The notes beneath the pieces were generated by a model. It made no database searches and was not told where the DNA came from. It worked only from the letters and a program-made list of their open reading frames with translations. This document shows, piece by piece, positions 1 through 7,241 of a stretch of 28,168 bases of DNA. Source of the stretch: Treponema sp. (GTDB taxonomy: Bacteria; Spirochaetota; Spirochaetia; Treponematales; Breznakiellaceae); contig JAITNU010000152.1 in the NCBI GenBank assembly GCA_031290325.1, positions 1-28,168 on the forward strand, in the 5' to 3' direction. A program made the position numbers and the translations under genes. Every line of letters starts with the position of its first letter. Position 1 is the first letter of the stretch.

Positions 1-2
1 GA

Positions 3-158
3 CTTGGAGCCAAACATTTACAGGGATACTTAAGTGAATTTTGTTTTCGCCTGAATCGCCGGACTTTTGGCGGAAAACTTTTTGACCGGCTGTTAAACGC
101 TTGTATGTCTGCGACCACCTTAACTTACAAAGAATTGGTTCATCCTGTTCCAACTTGA
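3..158 (+). mobile_element. C-terminal end of an IS1595/ISXO2-like transposase (cut by window edge)
   Basis: Reading from base 3 gives 51 codons and a TGA stop at 156-158. The peptide contains HLQGYLSEFCFRLNRR, the C-terminal signature of ISXO2-like (IS1595 family, DDE_Tnp_IS1595) transposases, followed by a short tail ending VHPVPT. The 5' part lies outside the window, so I cannot say whether the element is intact. The roughly 90 bases after the stop are AT-rich and include an imperfect palindrome around 181-200 that could belong to the element's terminal region, but no terminal repeat can be defined with only one end visible. Confidence 0.8.
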
Positions 159-320
159 TACGCAGTATATAAAAAAATCAGCATAAAAATTTTCATGCTA
201 TGAAAGAATCATAAAATTACAAAAATACGGTTTTTTATATCTGAAAAATTTTAATCCCAGAGAGTGAGAGAACGGCTTGCCATAGTTTCCCCTCAAGTCC
301 TAAACCAAAAAACCTGAACA

Positions 321-329
321 GGGGGGGGG
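321..329 (+). repeat. Poly-G(9) homopolymer upstream of STAS operon
   Basis: Nine consecutive G residues lie one base upstream of a candidate -35 hexamer and 76 bases before the STAS start codon. In Treponema pallidum, G-tracts of similar length near promoters vary in length and change transcription (established for tpr genes). That this tract does the same is inference. Confidence 0.5.
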
Positions 330-330
330 C

Positions 331-360
331 TTGCAAAAAAAAACGCTATCAACGATTATA
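331..360 (+). promoter_or_regulatory. Candidate sigma-70 promoter for the STAS/anti-sigma genes
   Basis: TTGCAA at 331-336 is followed after 18 bases by ATTATA at 355-360; TTATAT at 356-361 would give a 19-base spacer. The spacing is slightly long, so this is a moderate match. It is the best promoter-like pair before the start at 405. Confidence 0.4.
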
Positions 361-404
361 TAAAAGTTGTATTCAAAAGAATCAAAAAGGAACATGATGG
401 TACT

Positions 405-989
405 ATGAAAGTAGAAAAAAAGGATTTAGGGAGCACTGCGGTGTTACTCATTGGCGGGAAACTTGACAGCATCACCGTCTCCTTGTTGGAACGGGAGTTA
501 CAGCTCTTAGGAGACCATGTGATGCATCTCATCCTGGACTTTTCAGAACTGACCTATATATCCAGCGCTGGGCTTCGGATCCTCTTGCAGACCCTCAAAA
601 AGATGAACGCGAGAAAAGGAACCTTGAAGATACAAAATGTATCCAAGGCAGTTCGGGATGTGTTTGCAATGAGTGGTTTTCTTAATATCCTGGTGCTGGA
701 AGAGAAATTGGTCATCCTGCGAAAAGCAGAAACGGAGACCAGTATCGAGTTCTCCCTTGCGGGGAAGCTTGACGGCCGTACTTTGTCGCTTTTAGAACAA
801 GCACTCCAGGGTCTCGACAACAAGGAAACGGTGATATTGGATTGTGAGCTGCTAACCGCTCTATCCGATAACGAGGTTCGTTACATCCTCAATACGCAAA
901 AAACGATGGCTCAACAACATCGGAGCTTAACGATAAAAAATATGTCAGAGACGGTCCAGCAGGTTTTTCAAATGGTCGGTAGTACATAA
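405..989 (+). CDS. Tandem STAS-domain protein (anti-sigma factor antagonist-like)
   Basis: A 194-residue cytoplasmic protein made of two STAS domains, about residues 1-100 and 105-194. The first is canonical, with DFSELTYISSAGLRILL at residues 45-61; Ser54 aligns with the serine phosphorylated in RsbV-type anti-anti-sigma factors. The second is degenerate: the matching region reads CELLTALSDNEVRYIL, without the SSAGL motif, so it is unlikely to be phosphorylated in the usual way. The gene is followed 20 bases later by an RsbW-like kinase, its expected partner. In such modules the unphosphorylated STAS protein binds the kinase and releases a target, often a sigma factor. AAAAAGG at 384-390 is a rather distant ribosome site. 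The target is unknown because no sigma factor lies nearby. Confidence 0.88.
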   Translation: MKVEKKDLGSTAVLLIGGKLDSITVSLLERELQLLGDHVMHLILDFSELTYISSAGLRILLQTLKKMNARKGTLKIQNVSKAVRDVFAMSGFLNILVLEEKLVILRKAETETSIEFSLAGKLDGRTLSLLEQALQGLDNKETVILDCELLTALSDNEVRYILNTQKTMAQQHRSLTIKNMSETVQQVFQMVGST

Positions 990-1009
990 TTCCAACATAG
1001 AGGGCACCA

Positions 1010-1447
1010 ATGCAATCGATCACGGTAGATGCTGTTGTTACAAATCTTGATACGGTATTAAACTTTACGGAAGCTTATCTTGAAGAAGCGGACTGTCCGA
1101 TTGAAACCATGATACAGATAAGCATTATCGTGGAGGAGATCTTTGTCAATATTGCCAATTATGCCTACCCGCCCACCCAGGCAGGCGCCAAAGCGGTCGC
1201 CACCATCACCGGTGAAGTTGACGGAGAGCCCCTGGGAATTACCCTGCAGTTTATTGATGGGGGCGTGCCCTATAATCCCCTGGAAAAAACCGATCCGGAT
1301 ATTACCCTCCCGGCAGAAGCCCGTGCTATTGGCGGCTTAGGCATCTATCTTGTTAAAAAAATGGTGGACATAATTCAGTACGAATATCGGGAAGGTAAAA
1401 ATATGCTCACGATTAGAAAAAATTTTGCCGCTCCCCAGGGATCCTGA
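1010..1447 (+). CDS. RsbW-like anti-sigma regulatory factor, serine kinase (HATPase_c_2)
   Basis: A 145-residue GHKL-fold ATP-binding protein, the usual length for RsbW/SpoIIAB-like kinases. The N-box reads EEIFVNIANYAY (residues 43-54), the G1 box is FIDGGVPYNPL and the G2 box is IGGLGIYLVKKMVD. Family members phosphorylate a STAS partner on serine and sequester a sigma factor or another effector. It lies 20 bases after the tandem STAS gene on the same strand and 10 bases from the convergent single-domain STAS gene, so it has two candidate substrates. A weak GAGGGC precedes the ATG. No membrane segment is seen. Whether it controls a sigma factor or another output cannot be told from this window. 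Confidence 0.87.
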   Translation: MQSITVDAVVTNLDTVLNFTEAYLEEADCPIETMIQISIIVEEIFVNIANYAYPPTQAGAKAVATITGEVDGEPLGITLQFIDGGVPYNPLEKTDPDITLPAEARAIGGLGIYLVKKMVDIIQYEYREGKNMLTIRKNFAAPQGS

Positions 1448-1457
1448 GTGGTCCACG

Positions 1458-1757
1458 CTATTGAATATCAAAGACATCATCTAAACCGGTGATTTCAAAA
1501 ACTTCACGGACGCTTTCACAAACATTACGCAGCGTAAAAGAGCCGTGCCTGGCACTGAGCTTCTTCTGGGTGGAAATAAGTACCCGCAGCCCGGCAGATG
1601 CCAGATAGCTTACTTCCTTAAGATCCATTACCAGCTTGTTAGATGCGGCGATAGAGTCTGTTACCGCAACCTCCAATTCTCCAGCCGTGGCGGCGCTTAA
1701 CTTGCCGCTAACCGCGAGGGTTACGGTATCACCCGTTTGTGTCTTAACAATTTCCAT
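1458..1757 (-). CDS. Single-domain STAS anti-sigma factor antagonist
   Basis: A 99-residue STAS protein. I chose the ATG at 1757 because GGAGG lies seven bases before it; a longer frame reaches 1790 but has no ribosome site. The core motif MDLKEVSYLASAGLRVLIS holds one serine, aligned with the phospho-acceptor of RsbV-type proteins. The C-terminal half (RNVCESVREVFEITGLDDVFDI) is typical of RsbV/SpoIIAA-like antagonists and parallels the neighbouring tandem protein. It is transcribed convergently with the kinase gene, ending ten bases from it, so it is probably expressed separately while sharing the same kinase. The shared kinase is inferred from adjacency only. Confidence 0.87.
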   Translation of the reverse strand: MEIVKTQTGDTVTLAVSGKLSAATAGELEVAVTDSIAASNKLVMDLKEVSYLASAGLRVLISTQKKLSARHGSFTLRNVCESVREVFEITGLDDVFDIQ

Positions 1758-1859
1758 AATGTGCCTCCAACCTTTCTCGTGGGCCAGCAAACAAAAGCGC
1801 CTACGAATAGTATATCTTCGACCTTCAAGACCGCAGATTTCCTAAGCATACCGCTCCCC

Positions 1860-1888
1860 TTGACAAGATGCAAGCCCCTCACTATAGT
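1860..1888 (+). promoter_or_regulatory. Near-consensus sigma-70 promoter overlapping the ATPase gene start
   Basis: TTGACA at 1860-1865, a 17-base spacer and TATAGT at 1883-1888. The predicted start of transcription, near 1895, lies downstream of the first ATG at 1868 and just before the ATG at 1898. Confidence 0.65.
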
Positions 1889-3250
1889 CCCATAGGCATG
1901 GAAATAACCAATACCCTCATGGCCCTGGCGGATATCGCAGGACTTACTGTTTTTTCCCGTCTCAAGGATCATCCACTGCTTGCCGCTTTTCGGGCTTTAC
2001 TGGAAGCCCTGTACCGGGAAGACGCGGTGCTGGGTCAGGTTCAAAGCTGGGCTGCTTTTATGGATACCTTTATCCGGTATAATCACTCCTTTTATCTAAG
2101 CCTGGCGTTTTTAACCATCACCGATGATAACCCCTTTACCCACGGGGTGGAAAACAGAGAAGCCCTGCCGCCGGTCCTGGCTGCTTTGGCCAAAACCGAC
2201 CTTTCCCGGCTTGGCCGGATTGCGGCCTTTGATGTCCCCGGCCTTGGACTCTGCCTGGGGGCACGATTAAGAAAGGACGGCCTTGAGACCCTGGCTGGCA
2301 ATATTGAGGAGGAGGCCCGTGCGCTGTGGGCTGCCGAGGGGAAGTCATCGGACCTGGGGAAAAGGCTTCTTGAGCTTTTTCCTGAAGCCTCTGATTGGGG
2401 TGCGGCGCTCTCTGCTCTGAGTGCATCCATCCATAGGAGCGGCGCGGGCATATTGGGGCTGCACCGGTCATTCCGCTGGGTTTCCTCTGCACGTCCGTCC
2501 CCCCTGAAGCCGGTACAGAACCCTGATCCGGTGCGGCTTTCTGACCTTGCAGGCTATGAAGCGCAGCGTTCAGTGGTAACCGCGAATACCCGCTGCTTCC
2601 TGGAAGGGAAACCTGCCAATAACATCCTCCTCTACGGAGATCGGGGTACGGGTAAATCCGCAACGGTTAAGGCGGTGAGTAATGAATATGCCCATCAAGG
2701 GCTGCGGCTCCTGGAAGTGCCGAAACATGACCTGTTCCAGCTTCCCGGAATTCTGGAAACTCTGGCCCCCCGGGGGCTGCGGTTTATCATCTTTATCGAT
2801 GACCTCTCTTTTGAAACCACCGACGATTCCTTCACCACCCTCAAGGCCCTCCTTGAAGGGGGCATTGCGGCCCGGCCGGCCAATGTGGTGCTTTACGCCA
2901 CGAGCAACCGCCGCCACCTGGTAAAGGAGCGTCTTGCGGATCGGCCCAGTTCGGCTATGGCTGCAACCGGGGATGTCCGGGCCTTTGACACTATGCAGGA
3001 ACAGTTCTCCCTGGCGGATCGTTTCGGCCTTACGGTAGTGTTCGCCGCTCCGGGCCAGGAAGAATTCCTCTGTATTGCCGAATATATCGCGTTCAAGCGG
3101 GGTACGCTGAAAAGCCCCACTCCAGAAGAACGAACAAGCTTCCGGGAAAACGCCCTCCGCTGGGAGCGCTGGTTTAATGGACGCTCCCCCCGGACAGCGG
3201 TACAGTACGTGGACTGGGTCGCTGGTGGGGCAGCGTTCCCCTGGGAATAG
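1868..3250 (+). CDS. DUF815-like AAA-type ATPase
   Basis: A 460-residue protein with an N-terminal region of unknown role (about 1-220) and a P-loop ATPase domain. Walker A is GDRGTGKS at residues 257-264, Walker B is FIIFIDDLSFE at 306-316, and a sensor-like ATSNRRHLV follows near 344. This order matches DUF815/YcaJ-like ATPases common in spirochaetes and firmicutes, whose cellular role is not established. The start is uncertain: ATG 1868 has no ribosome site and overlaps the promoter at 1860-1888, while ATG 1898 (residue 11) would lie about three bases from the predicted transcript start and could be leaderless. The gene is divergent from the single STAS gene and convergent with the small DUF3783-like gene. 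Confidence 0.8.
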   Translation: MQAPHYSPIGMEITNTLMALADIAGLTVFSRLKDHPLLAAFRALLEALYREDAVLGQVQSWAAFMDTFIRYNHSFYLSLAFLTITDDNPFTHGVENREALPPVLAALAKTDLSRLGRIAAFDVPGLGLCLGARLRKDGLETLAGNIEEEARALWAAEGKSSDLGKRLLELFPEASDWGAALSALSASIHRSGAGILGLHRSFRWVSSARPSPLKPVQNPDPVRLSDLAGYEAQRSVVTANTRCFLEGKPANNILLYGDRGTGKSATVKAVSNEYAHQGLRLLEVPKHDLFQLPGILETLAPRGLRFIIFIDDLSFETTDDSFTTLKALLEGGIAARPANVVLYATSNRRHLVKERLADRPSSAMAATGDVRAFDTMQEQFSLADRFGLTVVFAAPGQEEFLCIAEYIAFKRGTLKSPTPEERTSFRENALRWERWFNGRSPRTAVQYVDWVAGGAAFPWE

Positions 3251-3267
3251 CCGGTTCCCGGTGGATT

Positions 3268-3468
3268 CTACTGAATAGCGCGGTGCTCCTGTTGAACCTC
3301 CCGAATAAGGTCCTTCACCTTCCATTCGATGTTCGCGGCTGTGGAGGACGCAAACGCAATAGATGCAGGATCGACTCCCGCATCTGCTGCCGCCTTCTTT
3401 ACGGCCCGGACGATAGCTATGAGTGTTTCGTGTTCAAAACCGTGTATAAGAATAACCGGATTATCCAT
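3268..3468 (-). CDS. Small DUF3783-like protein
   Basis: A 66-residue protein. The ATG at 3468 is preceded by TTTGGAGG eight bases upstream, which decides the start over a longer frame. The sequence runs from a hydrophobic strand (NPVILIHGF), through a helix rich in Ala and Lys, to FASSTAANIEWKVKDLIREV. The layout, with a strand-GF start and an F-A-x-x-T...W-K/L-V-x-x-L-I-x-E-V ending, matches the DUF3783 family, which has no firm function. It has no signal peptide and no membrane segment. It is divergent from the outer membrane protein gene (54 bases between starts) and convergent with the ATPase gene. Confidence 0.65.
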   Translation of the reverse strand: MDNPVILIHGFEHETLIAIVRAVKKAAADAGVDPASIAFASSTAANIEWKVKDLIREVQQEHRAIQ

Positions 3469-3522
3469 ATTTTTTGCCTCCAAAGGTAAAGCATAATCCA
3501 TAACCCTTCCCGTATAAAAGAT

Positions 3523-4941
3523 ATGGGAATCTTTTTCGCCTGTTTCCTGTTGCTTACCGCGACCCTGCCTGCTGATACGCCGGCTCCTGCTAAAAACCCG
3601 GGGTTCTCGTGGCATTTTCTCTGGTCCGGTTCCTGGGAAGACCAGGGAAATTTTATCAACCGAGGGGATATCCGGTTCCAGGTGCCGTGGTTCTCCTTCC
3701 GGGCGCAGCTTATTGATAAACGTCCGACTCCCCCCTGGGAAGACCTTGATAAGGGCAATACCGCCGTTTCAGGGGGGATCTACCATGAAACAACCGGTTC
3801 CCGGCTGCTCTACGGTATTCTGGATGAATGGGGCTTACCGGCCCGGATCCGCAGCCCCTGGATCAGGGCGGTTCCTTTCGTGGAATACCACCAGCCTTCT
3901 GTAAGCGACCTGAAAACCGAGCCTTCTTCAACCAAAGAACCGGAAACCTATCTCTACCTGGGAAGCCCCCAGATGGGTATTTTTAAGGGCTTTGCTTCGG
4001 TACTGCTGGATAGTACCCTCAACCCCGCCTTTGGGGGCGGCCTGGAAGCTCAATTCAACAAAAAAACCAATCTGCGGCTGGAAGGCTTCTATACAGGGAA
4101 AGAACTCCCTGCCCGGCAGGTTACAACCTGGTTTTCCACATCCCCTCCCTTACCCCAACGGGATTTTCATATCTATGCCCTGGGCCTGGTCTTTACCAGT
4201 CCCTTTATATGCGTTGCCTCGGACTGGGCCTATTCCGATACTTTTGCCTATGGCCGGGACCTTTACGGAAACCTCGGTCTCCGTATTGGGAATAAACCCT
4301 GGCGCTTGTCCCTGGCTGCCGATGGAGCAGGAAGCCGCTATGTGGGGAGAGACGGCTCTGCCATTGGGTCAGGCTTCCGTACAGCGGCGGCTATCGAAAG
4401 ACGGGGAAAACGGAGCAGCCTGTTCCGGTTTCGTACCAGCCTCCGTTCAAGCGGCCTGGGTGATCCCTTTGAACGGAGTTCCAGCCTCATCTCTTACCGT
4501 TTCCCTGCAGGCGCCGGGAATTTCCCGGTGAAACTCTCGCGGCTCTCCATGACCCTGGCCCGGAACGCCTCTGACCTGGCCGCGATCCAGGACAGCTTTG
4601 AGGGGAGCATCGGCCTTAATTGGTGGTCCCTGTATTCGACTTTTTCAGGCACCTTAACCGGAATCTCCGCCACCGGAGAACGGCCTTCACCGTTCCCCAT
4701 TCCAGAGGATCCCTGGGAGCTGAGTTCCGTACATGTTTCCGGGGAATTATCATATAAGGTGAGTATCCTTCAGTTCAAGGTATCCCTCGGGTATACCACC
4801 AAGAAGAACAAAGATGCGGTATGGGACACGTCGTTTTATGCCTCCCTGCGGGGAAAACGGGGCCGCTGGAGCCTCAAGATAGCAGCCCCTGCCTTACCTG
4901 AAACCTGGACCTATACCTGCTCATGGCGGCTTGAATGGTGA
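3523..4941 (+). CDS. Predicted beta-barrel outer membrane protein (unknown function)
   Basis: A 472-residue protein beginning with a short hydrophobic signal peptide (MGIFFACFLLLTATLPAD, likely cleavage after about residue 17). The rest is rich in alternating hydrophobic/polar stretches with many Tyr, Trp, Phe, Gly and Ser residues, and it ends SWRLEW, a C-terminal aromatic residue typical of outer membrane barrels inserted by the BAM machinery. No lipobox is present. I do not recognise a specific family; it resembles conserved hypothetical barrels of Treponema. The start has no clear Shine-Dalgarno, so the first codon is provisional. The HipA-like gene begins within 45 bases downstream on the same strand, suggesting co-transcription. 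A porin-like or surface role is inference. Confidence 0.7.
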   Translation: MGIFFACFLLLTATLPADTPAPAKNPGFSWHFLWSGSWEDQGNFINRGDIRFQVPWFSFRAQLIDKRPTPPWEDLDKGNTAVSGGIYHETTGSRLLYGILDEWGLPARIRSPWIRAVPFVEYHQPSVSDLKTEPSSTKEPETYLYLGSPQMGIFKGFASVLLDSTLNPAFGGGLEAQFNKKTNLRLEGFYTGKELPARQVTTWFSTSPPLPQRDFHIYALGLVFTSPFICVASDWAYSDTFAYGRDLYGNLGLRIGNKPWRLSLAADGAGSRYVGRDGSAIGSGFRTAAAIERRGKRSSLFRFRTSLRSSGLGDPFERSSSLISYRFPAGAGNFPVKLSRLSMTLARNASDLAAIQDSFEGSIGLNWWSLYSTFSGTLTGISATGERPSPFPIPEDPWELSSVHVSGELSYKVSILQFKVSLGYTTKKNKDAVWDTSFYASLRGKRGRWSLKIAAPALPETWTYTCSWRLEW

Positions 4942-4984
4942 GCTTGGGGATGATCCCCATCGTGTAATGTGGTATCATGTACCC

Positions 4985-6151
4985 ATGCGTTATACCTTAA
5001 TGCACAAAACTATCCCAGTCGCGGCTATTGAGATTGACCAGGTGACCAACGTCATTTCCAACGTGTGGGAACTGTACCGGCCTGAACACCTGCCCGTGGG
5101 GGTGTTGCGGGATAACAGACCGCTGAAAAATTCTCAGTTCCTCAATGAATGGTGGCTAGAAAGAACCATCCCCGCCAGCCGTTCCGGGCTGCGGGAGGCC
5201 CTGGCACTCATGGGGGTTCATTCCACCAGGGTCTTGCTGCTCAAATGTTTCGGCCTCAGTCTTTCCGATCACTATTGGGTATGCCCTGCAGATGGTACCC
5301 TCCAATGGAAGGATGTCAACTTTTTTGAGAACGAGTTTTCTGAAGATGTGGGGAACGCCCTTTTCGGCAGGACTGGAGGAGCTGAGGAACTTAACTTAAT
5401 GTCCCCGGACAATACCTCTGATGGGTGGCTCAAGAAGCAGTGGGTCATCGCAGAGGGGAAACGGATGCTCCTCAAAGGGGGCAGTCTCCCCGCATATCAG
5501 GAACCCTTTAACGAGGTCATTGCCACCGCCATGCTATCCCGCTTGAAGATTCCCCATACGCCCTATACTCTCACCTGGAACGGGGAACAGCCCCTCAGCG
5601 TCTGTGAGGACTTCATCACCACGGAGACCGAGCTTGTCAGCGCCTGGCATGTCTTCGAAACCTATAAGAAGCCGAATCATGTTTCCACGTACCAGCATTT
5701 TCTTGCCTGTTGTGACACCCTGGGTATCCCCGGTATGCGGGAACATATAGACCACATGCTGGTGCTGGATTACCTCATTGCCAACACGGACCGGCATTTT
5801 AACAACTTCGGAATGGTGCGGAACGCCGAAACGCTCACCTGGCTTGGACCATCGCCCATTTTCGATTGCGGTACTTCTATGTGGCACGATCAGTTTACCG
5901 CACAGATTAGGCCGGCGTTTAAGATACCCAGCAAGCCCTTTCGTTCAGAGCACAACGACCAGATAGGCCTGGCATCCTTTGACTGGCTGGATTTCAATGC
6001 CCTGCAGGGTATTGACGAGGAGTATGGGGAAATCCTCAAGGACAGCAGCTACATTGATGATGAACGGCGGAGCACGCTCTGTTTTGCCCTGAAAACCCGG
6101 ATACAGTTGCTGAAAGCAAGAATCGGCACGCATCTTGAAGGGGAGCAATAG
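4985..6151 (+). CDS. Orphan HipA-like serine/threonine kinase
   Basis: Using ATG 4985 gives 388 residues beginning MRYTLMHKTIPVAAIEID, a start that fits HipA-like proteins of firmicutes and spirochaetes. An upstream ATG at 4931 in the same frame overlaps the preceding gene and adds residues unlike the family. Key motifs are a glycine-rich KGGSLPAYQEPFNE (about 164-177), the catalytic loop NTDRHFNNFG (267-276) with the HipA-type Asp and Asn, and IFDCG (292-296) in place of DFG. Family members phosphorylate protein targets and in HipBA act as toxins. No HipB-type helix-turn-helix antitoxin lies on either side: the neighbours are an outer membrane protein and ApbE, eight bases downstream. Its substrate and any toxicity are unknown. 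Confidence 0.78.
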   Translation: MRYTLMHKTIPVAAIEIDQVTNVISNVWELYRPEHLPVGVLRDNRPLKNSQFLNEWWLERTIPASRSGLREALALMGVHSTRVLLLKCFGLSLSDHYWVCPADGTLQWKDVNFFENEFSEDVGNALFGRTGGAEELNLMSPDNTSDGWLKKQWVIAEGKRMLLKGGSLPAYQEPFNEVIATAMLSRLKIPHTPYTLTWNGEQPLSVCEDFITTETELVSAWHVFETYKKPNHVSTYQHFLACCDTLGIPGMREHIDHMLVLDYLIANTDRHFNNFGMVRNAETLTWLGPSPIFDCGTSMWHDQFTAQIRPAFKIPSKPFRSEHNDQIGLASFDWLDFNALQGIDEEYGEILKDSSYIDDERRSTLCFALKTRIQLLKARIGTHLEGEQ

Positions 6152-6159
6152 GATGTTCT

Positions 6160-7188
6160 ATGTATAAGGTATTATCACGGTTTTTTACGCTACTGCTTGT
6201 ACTGGTGTTTTTTTTCCTGGCCGGATGCACCAAAGGCCCCCCATCGCAGAGTACATTTATGCTGGGGACCGTATGCACCGTGAATCTCTATACGCAGGGT
6301 TCCACTGCGCTCTACAGCGCAATATTCTCCCGCCTGCAAGCGATTGAGGCACTCATGAGCGCCACTTTAACGGGAAGCGATGTGGACCTGATCAACCAAA
6401 ACGCCGGACGTGAGCCGGTCAAAGTCCACGAAGAGGTTCTTGAAGTATTAGAAACAGCCGTGCAGTATGCTGAATTGAGTGACGGGGCCTTTGATCCCAC
6501 TGTGGGGCCTTTGGTAAAACTCTGGGACATAGGCTCAGAAACCCCAGAGCTTCCCTCGGAAGCGGCTATCAGGGAGGCCCTGTCCCACATTAATTGGCGG
6601 AATGTGTTTATTGACCGGGCAGCCGGAACGGTGCTGCTCAAGCATCCCGGCATGGTCCTGGACCTGGGGGCTATTGCCAAGGGGTATGCTGCCGACGAAG
6701 CCGCCCGGATACTGAAAGAGGCCCGGATAGATGGGGCCATCATCGACCTGGGGGGGAATATCTTTGCCTTCGGAGCCAAGGAGGGGGATACGGTACCCTG
6801 GCGTATCGGCGTACAGAACCCCTTGGATGAACGGGGAACCTACATCGGGGTTCTCACGGTTCAGCATAAAAGTATCGTAACCTCTGGGGTGTATGAACGG
6901 TACGCGGACATTAATGGCGTCCGATACCACCACATCCTGTCCACAAAAAACGGTTATCCCGTGGATAACAGCATCCTCTCGGTTACCATTGTGGCGGCAT
7001 CTTCTATGGATGCCGACGCCCTGTCAACCACGGTGTTTACCTTGGGGTATGAAAAAGGCGCAGCCCTTCTTGCAGACCTCGATAAGGCGGAGGCCATCTT
7101 TGTGTTTACCGATAAATGTATCCGCCTCACCAAGGGAGCCGTGCCGATGTTTACCCTGACCAATAAGGAGTACCGCATCGTTGAATGA
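6160..7188 (+). CDS. apbE: FAD:protein FMN transferase, lipoprotein
   Basis: A 342-residue exported flavinyltransferase that attaches FMN covalently to threonine in partner proteins such as RnfG/NqrC-type subunits, outside the cytoplasmic membrane. The N-terminus has a hydrophobic signal and lipobox LAGC (residues 20-23), so it is probably a lipoprotein. Family motifs appear in order: FDPTVGPLVKLW (111-122), DLGAIAKGYAAD (168-179), IIDLGGNIFAFG (194-205), TSGVYERY (241-248), HHILSTKNGYPVD (257-269) and the metal-binding DADALSTTVFTLG (284-296). Length is typical. It starts eight bases after the HipA-like gene, so it is probably in the same transcript. No flavoprotein target is encoded in the window. 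Confidence 0.95.
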   Translation: MYKVLSRFFTLLLVLVFFFLAGCTKGPPSQSTFMLGTVCTVNLYTQGSTALYSAIFSRLQAIEALMSATLTGSDVDLINQNAGREPVKVHEEVLEVLETAVQYAELSDGAFDPTVGPLVKLWDIGSETPELPSEAAIREALSHINWRNVFIDRAAGTVLLKHPGMVLDLGAIAKGYAADEAARILKEARIDGAIIDLGGNIFAFGAKEGDTVPWRIGVQNPLDERGTYIGVLTVQHKSIVTSGVYERYADINGVRYHHILSTKNGYPVDNSILSVTIVAASSMDADALSTTVFTLGYEKGAALLADLDKAEAIFVFTDKCIRLTKGAVPMFTLTNKEYRIVE

Positions 7189-7220
7189 GCGCTCCATTCT
7201 TGCCCCTTGACCCAGCTACC

Positions 7221-7241
7221 TGCAAGGCTAACCCCCTTGCA
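7221..7241. terminator. Possible hairpin between convergent apbE and TRAP permease genes
   Basis: TGCAAGG at 7221-7227 pairs with CCTTGCA at 7235-7241 around a seven-base loop. It overlaps the last bases of the permease gene and is followed on the plus strand only by CGGCCCTTTTC, so the U-tract is weak. Confidence 0.3.

Larger units (their letters stand above)
159..404. other. AT-rich intergenic DNA between IS fragment and STAS gene
   Basis: No coding sequence is supported here. The stretch holds the probable right end of the IS element, a nine-G homopolymer at 321-329, a nine-A run at 335-343 and a candidate promoter, listed separately. Confidence 0.6.
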
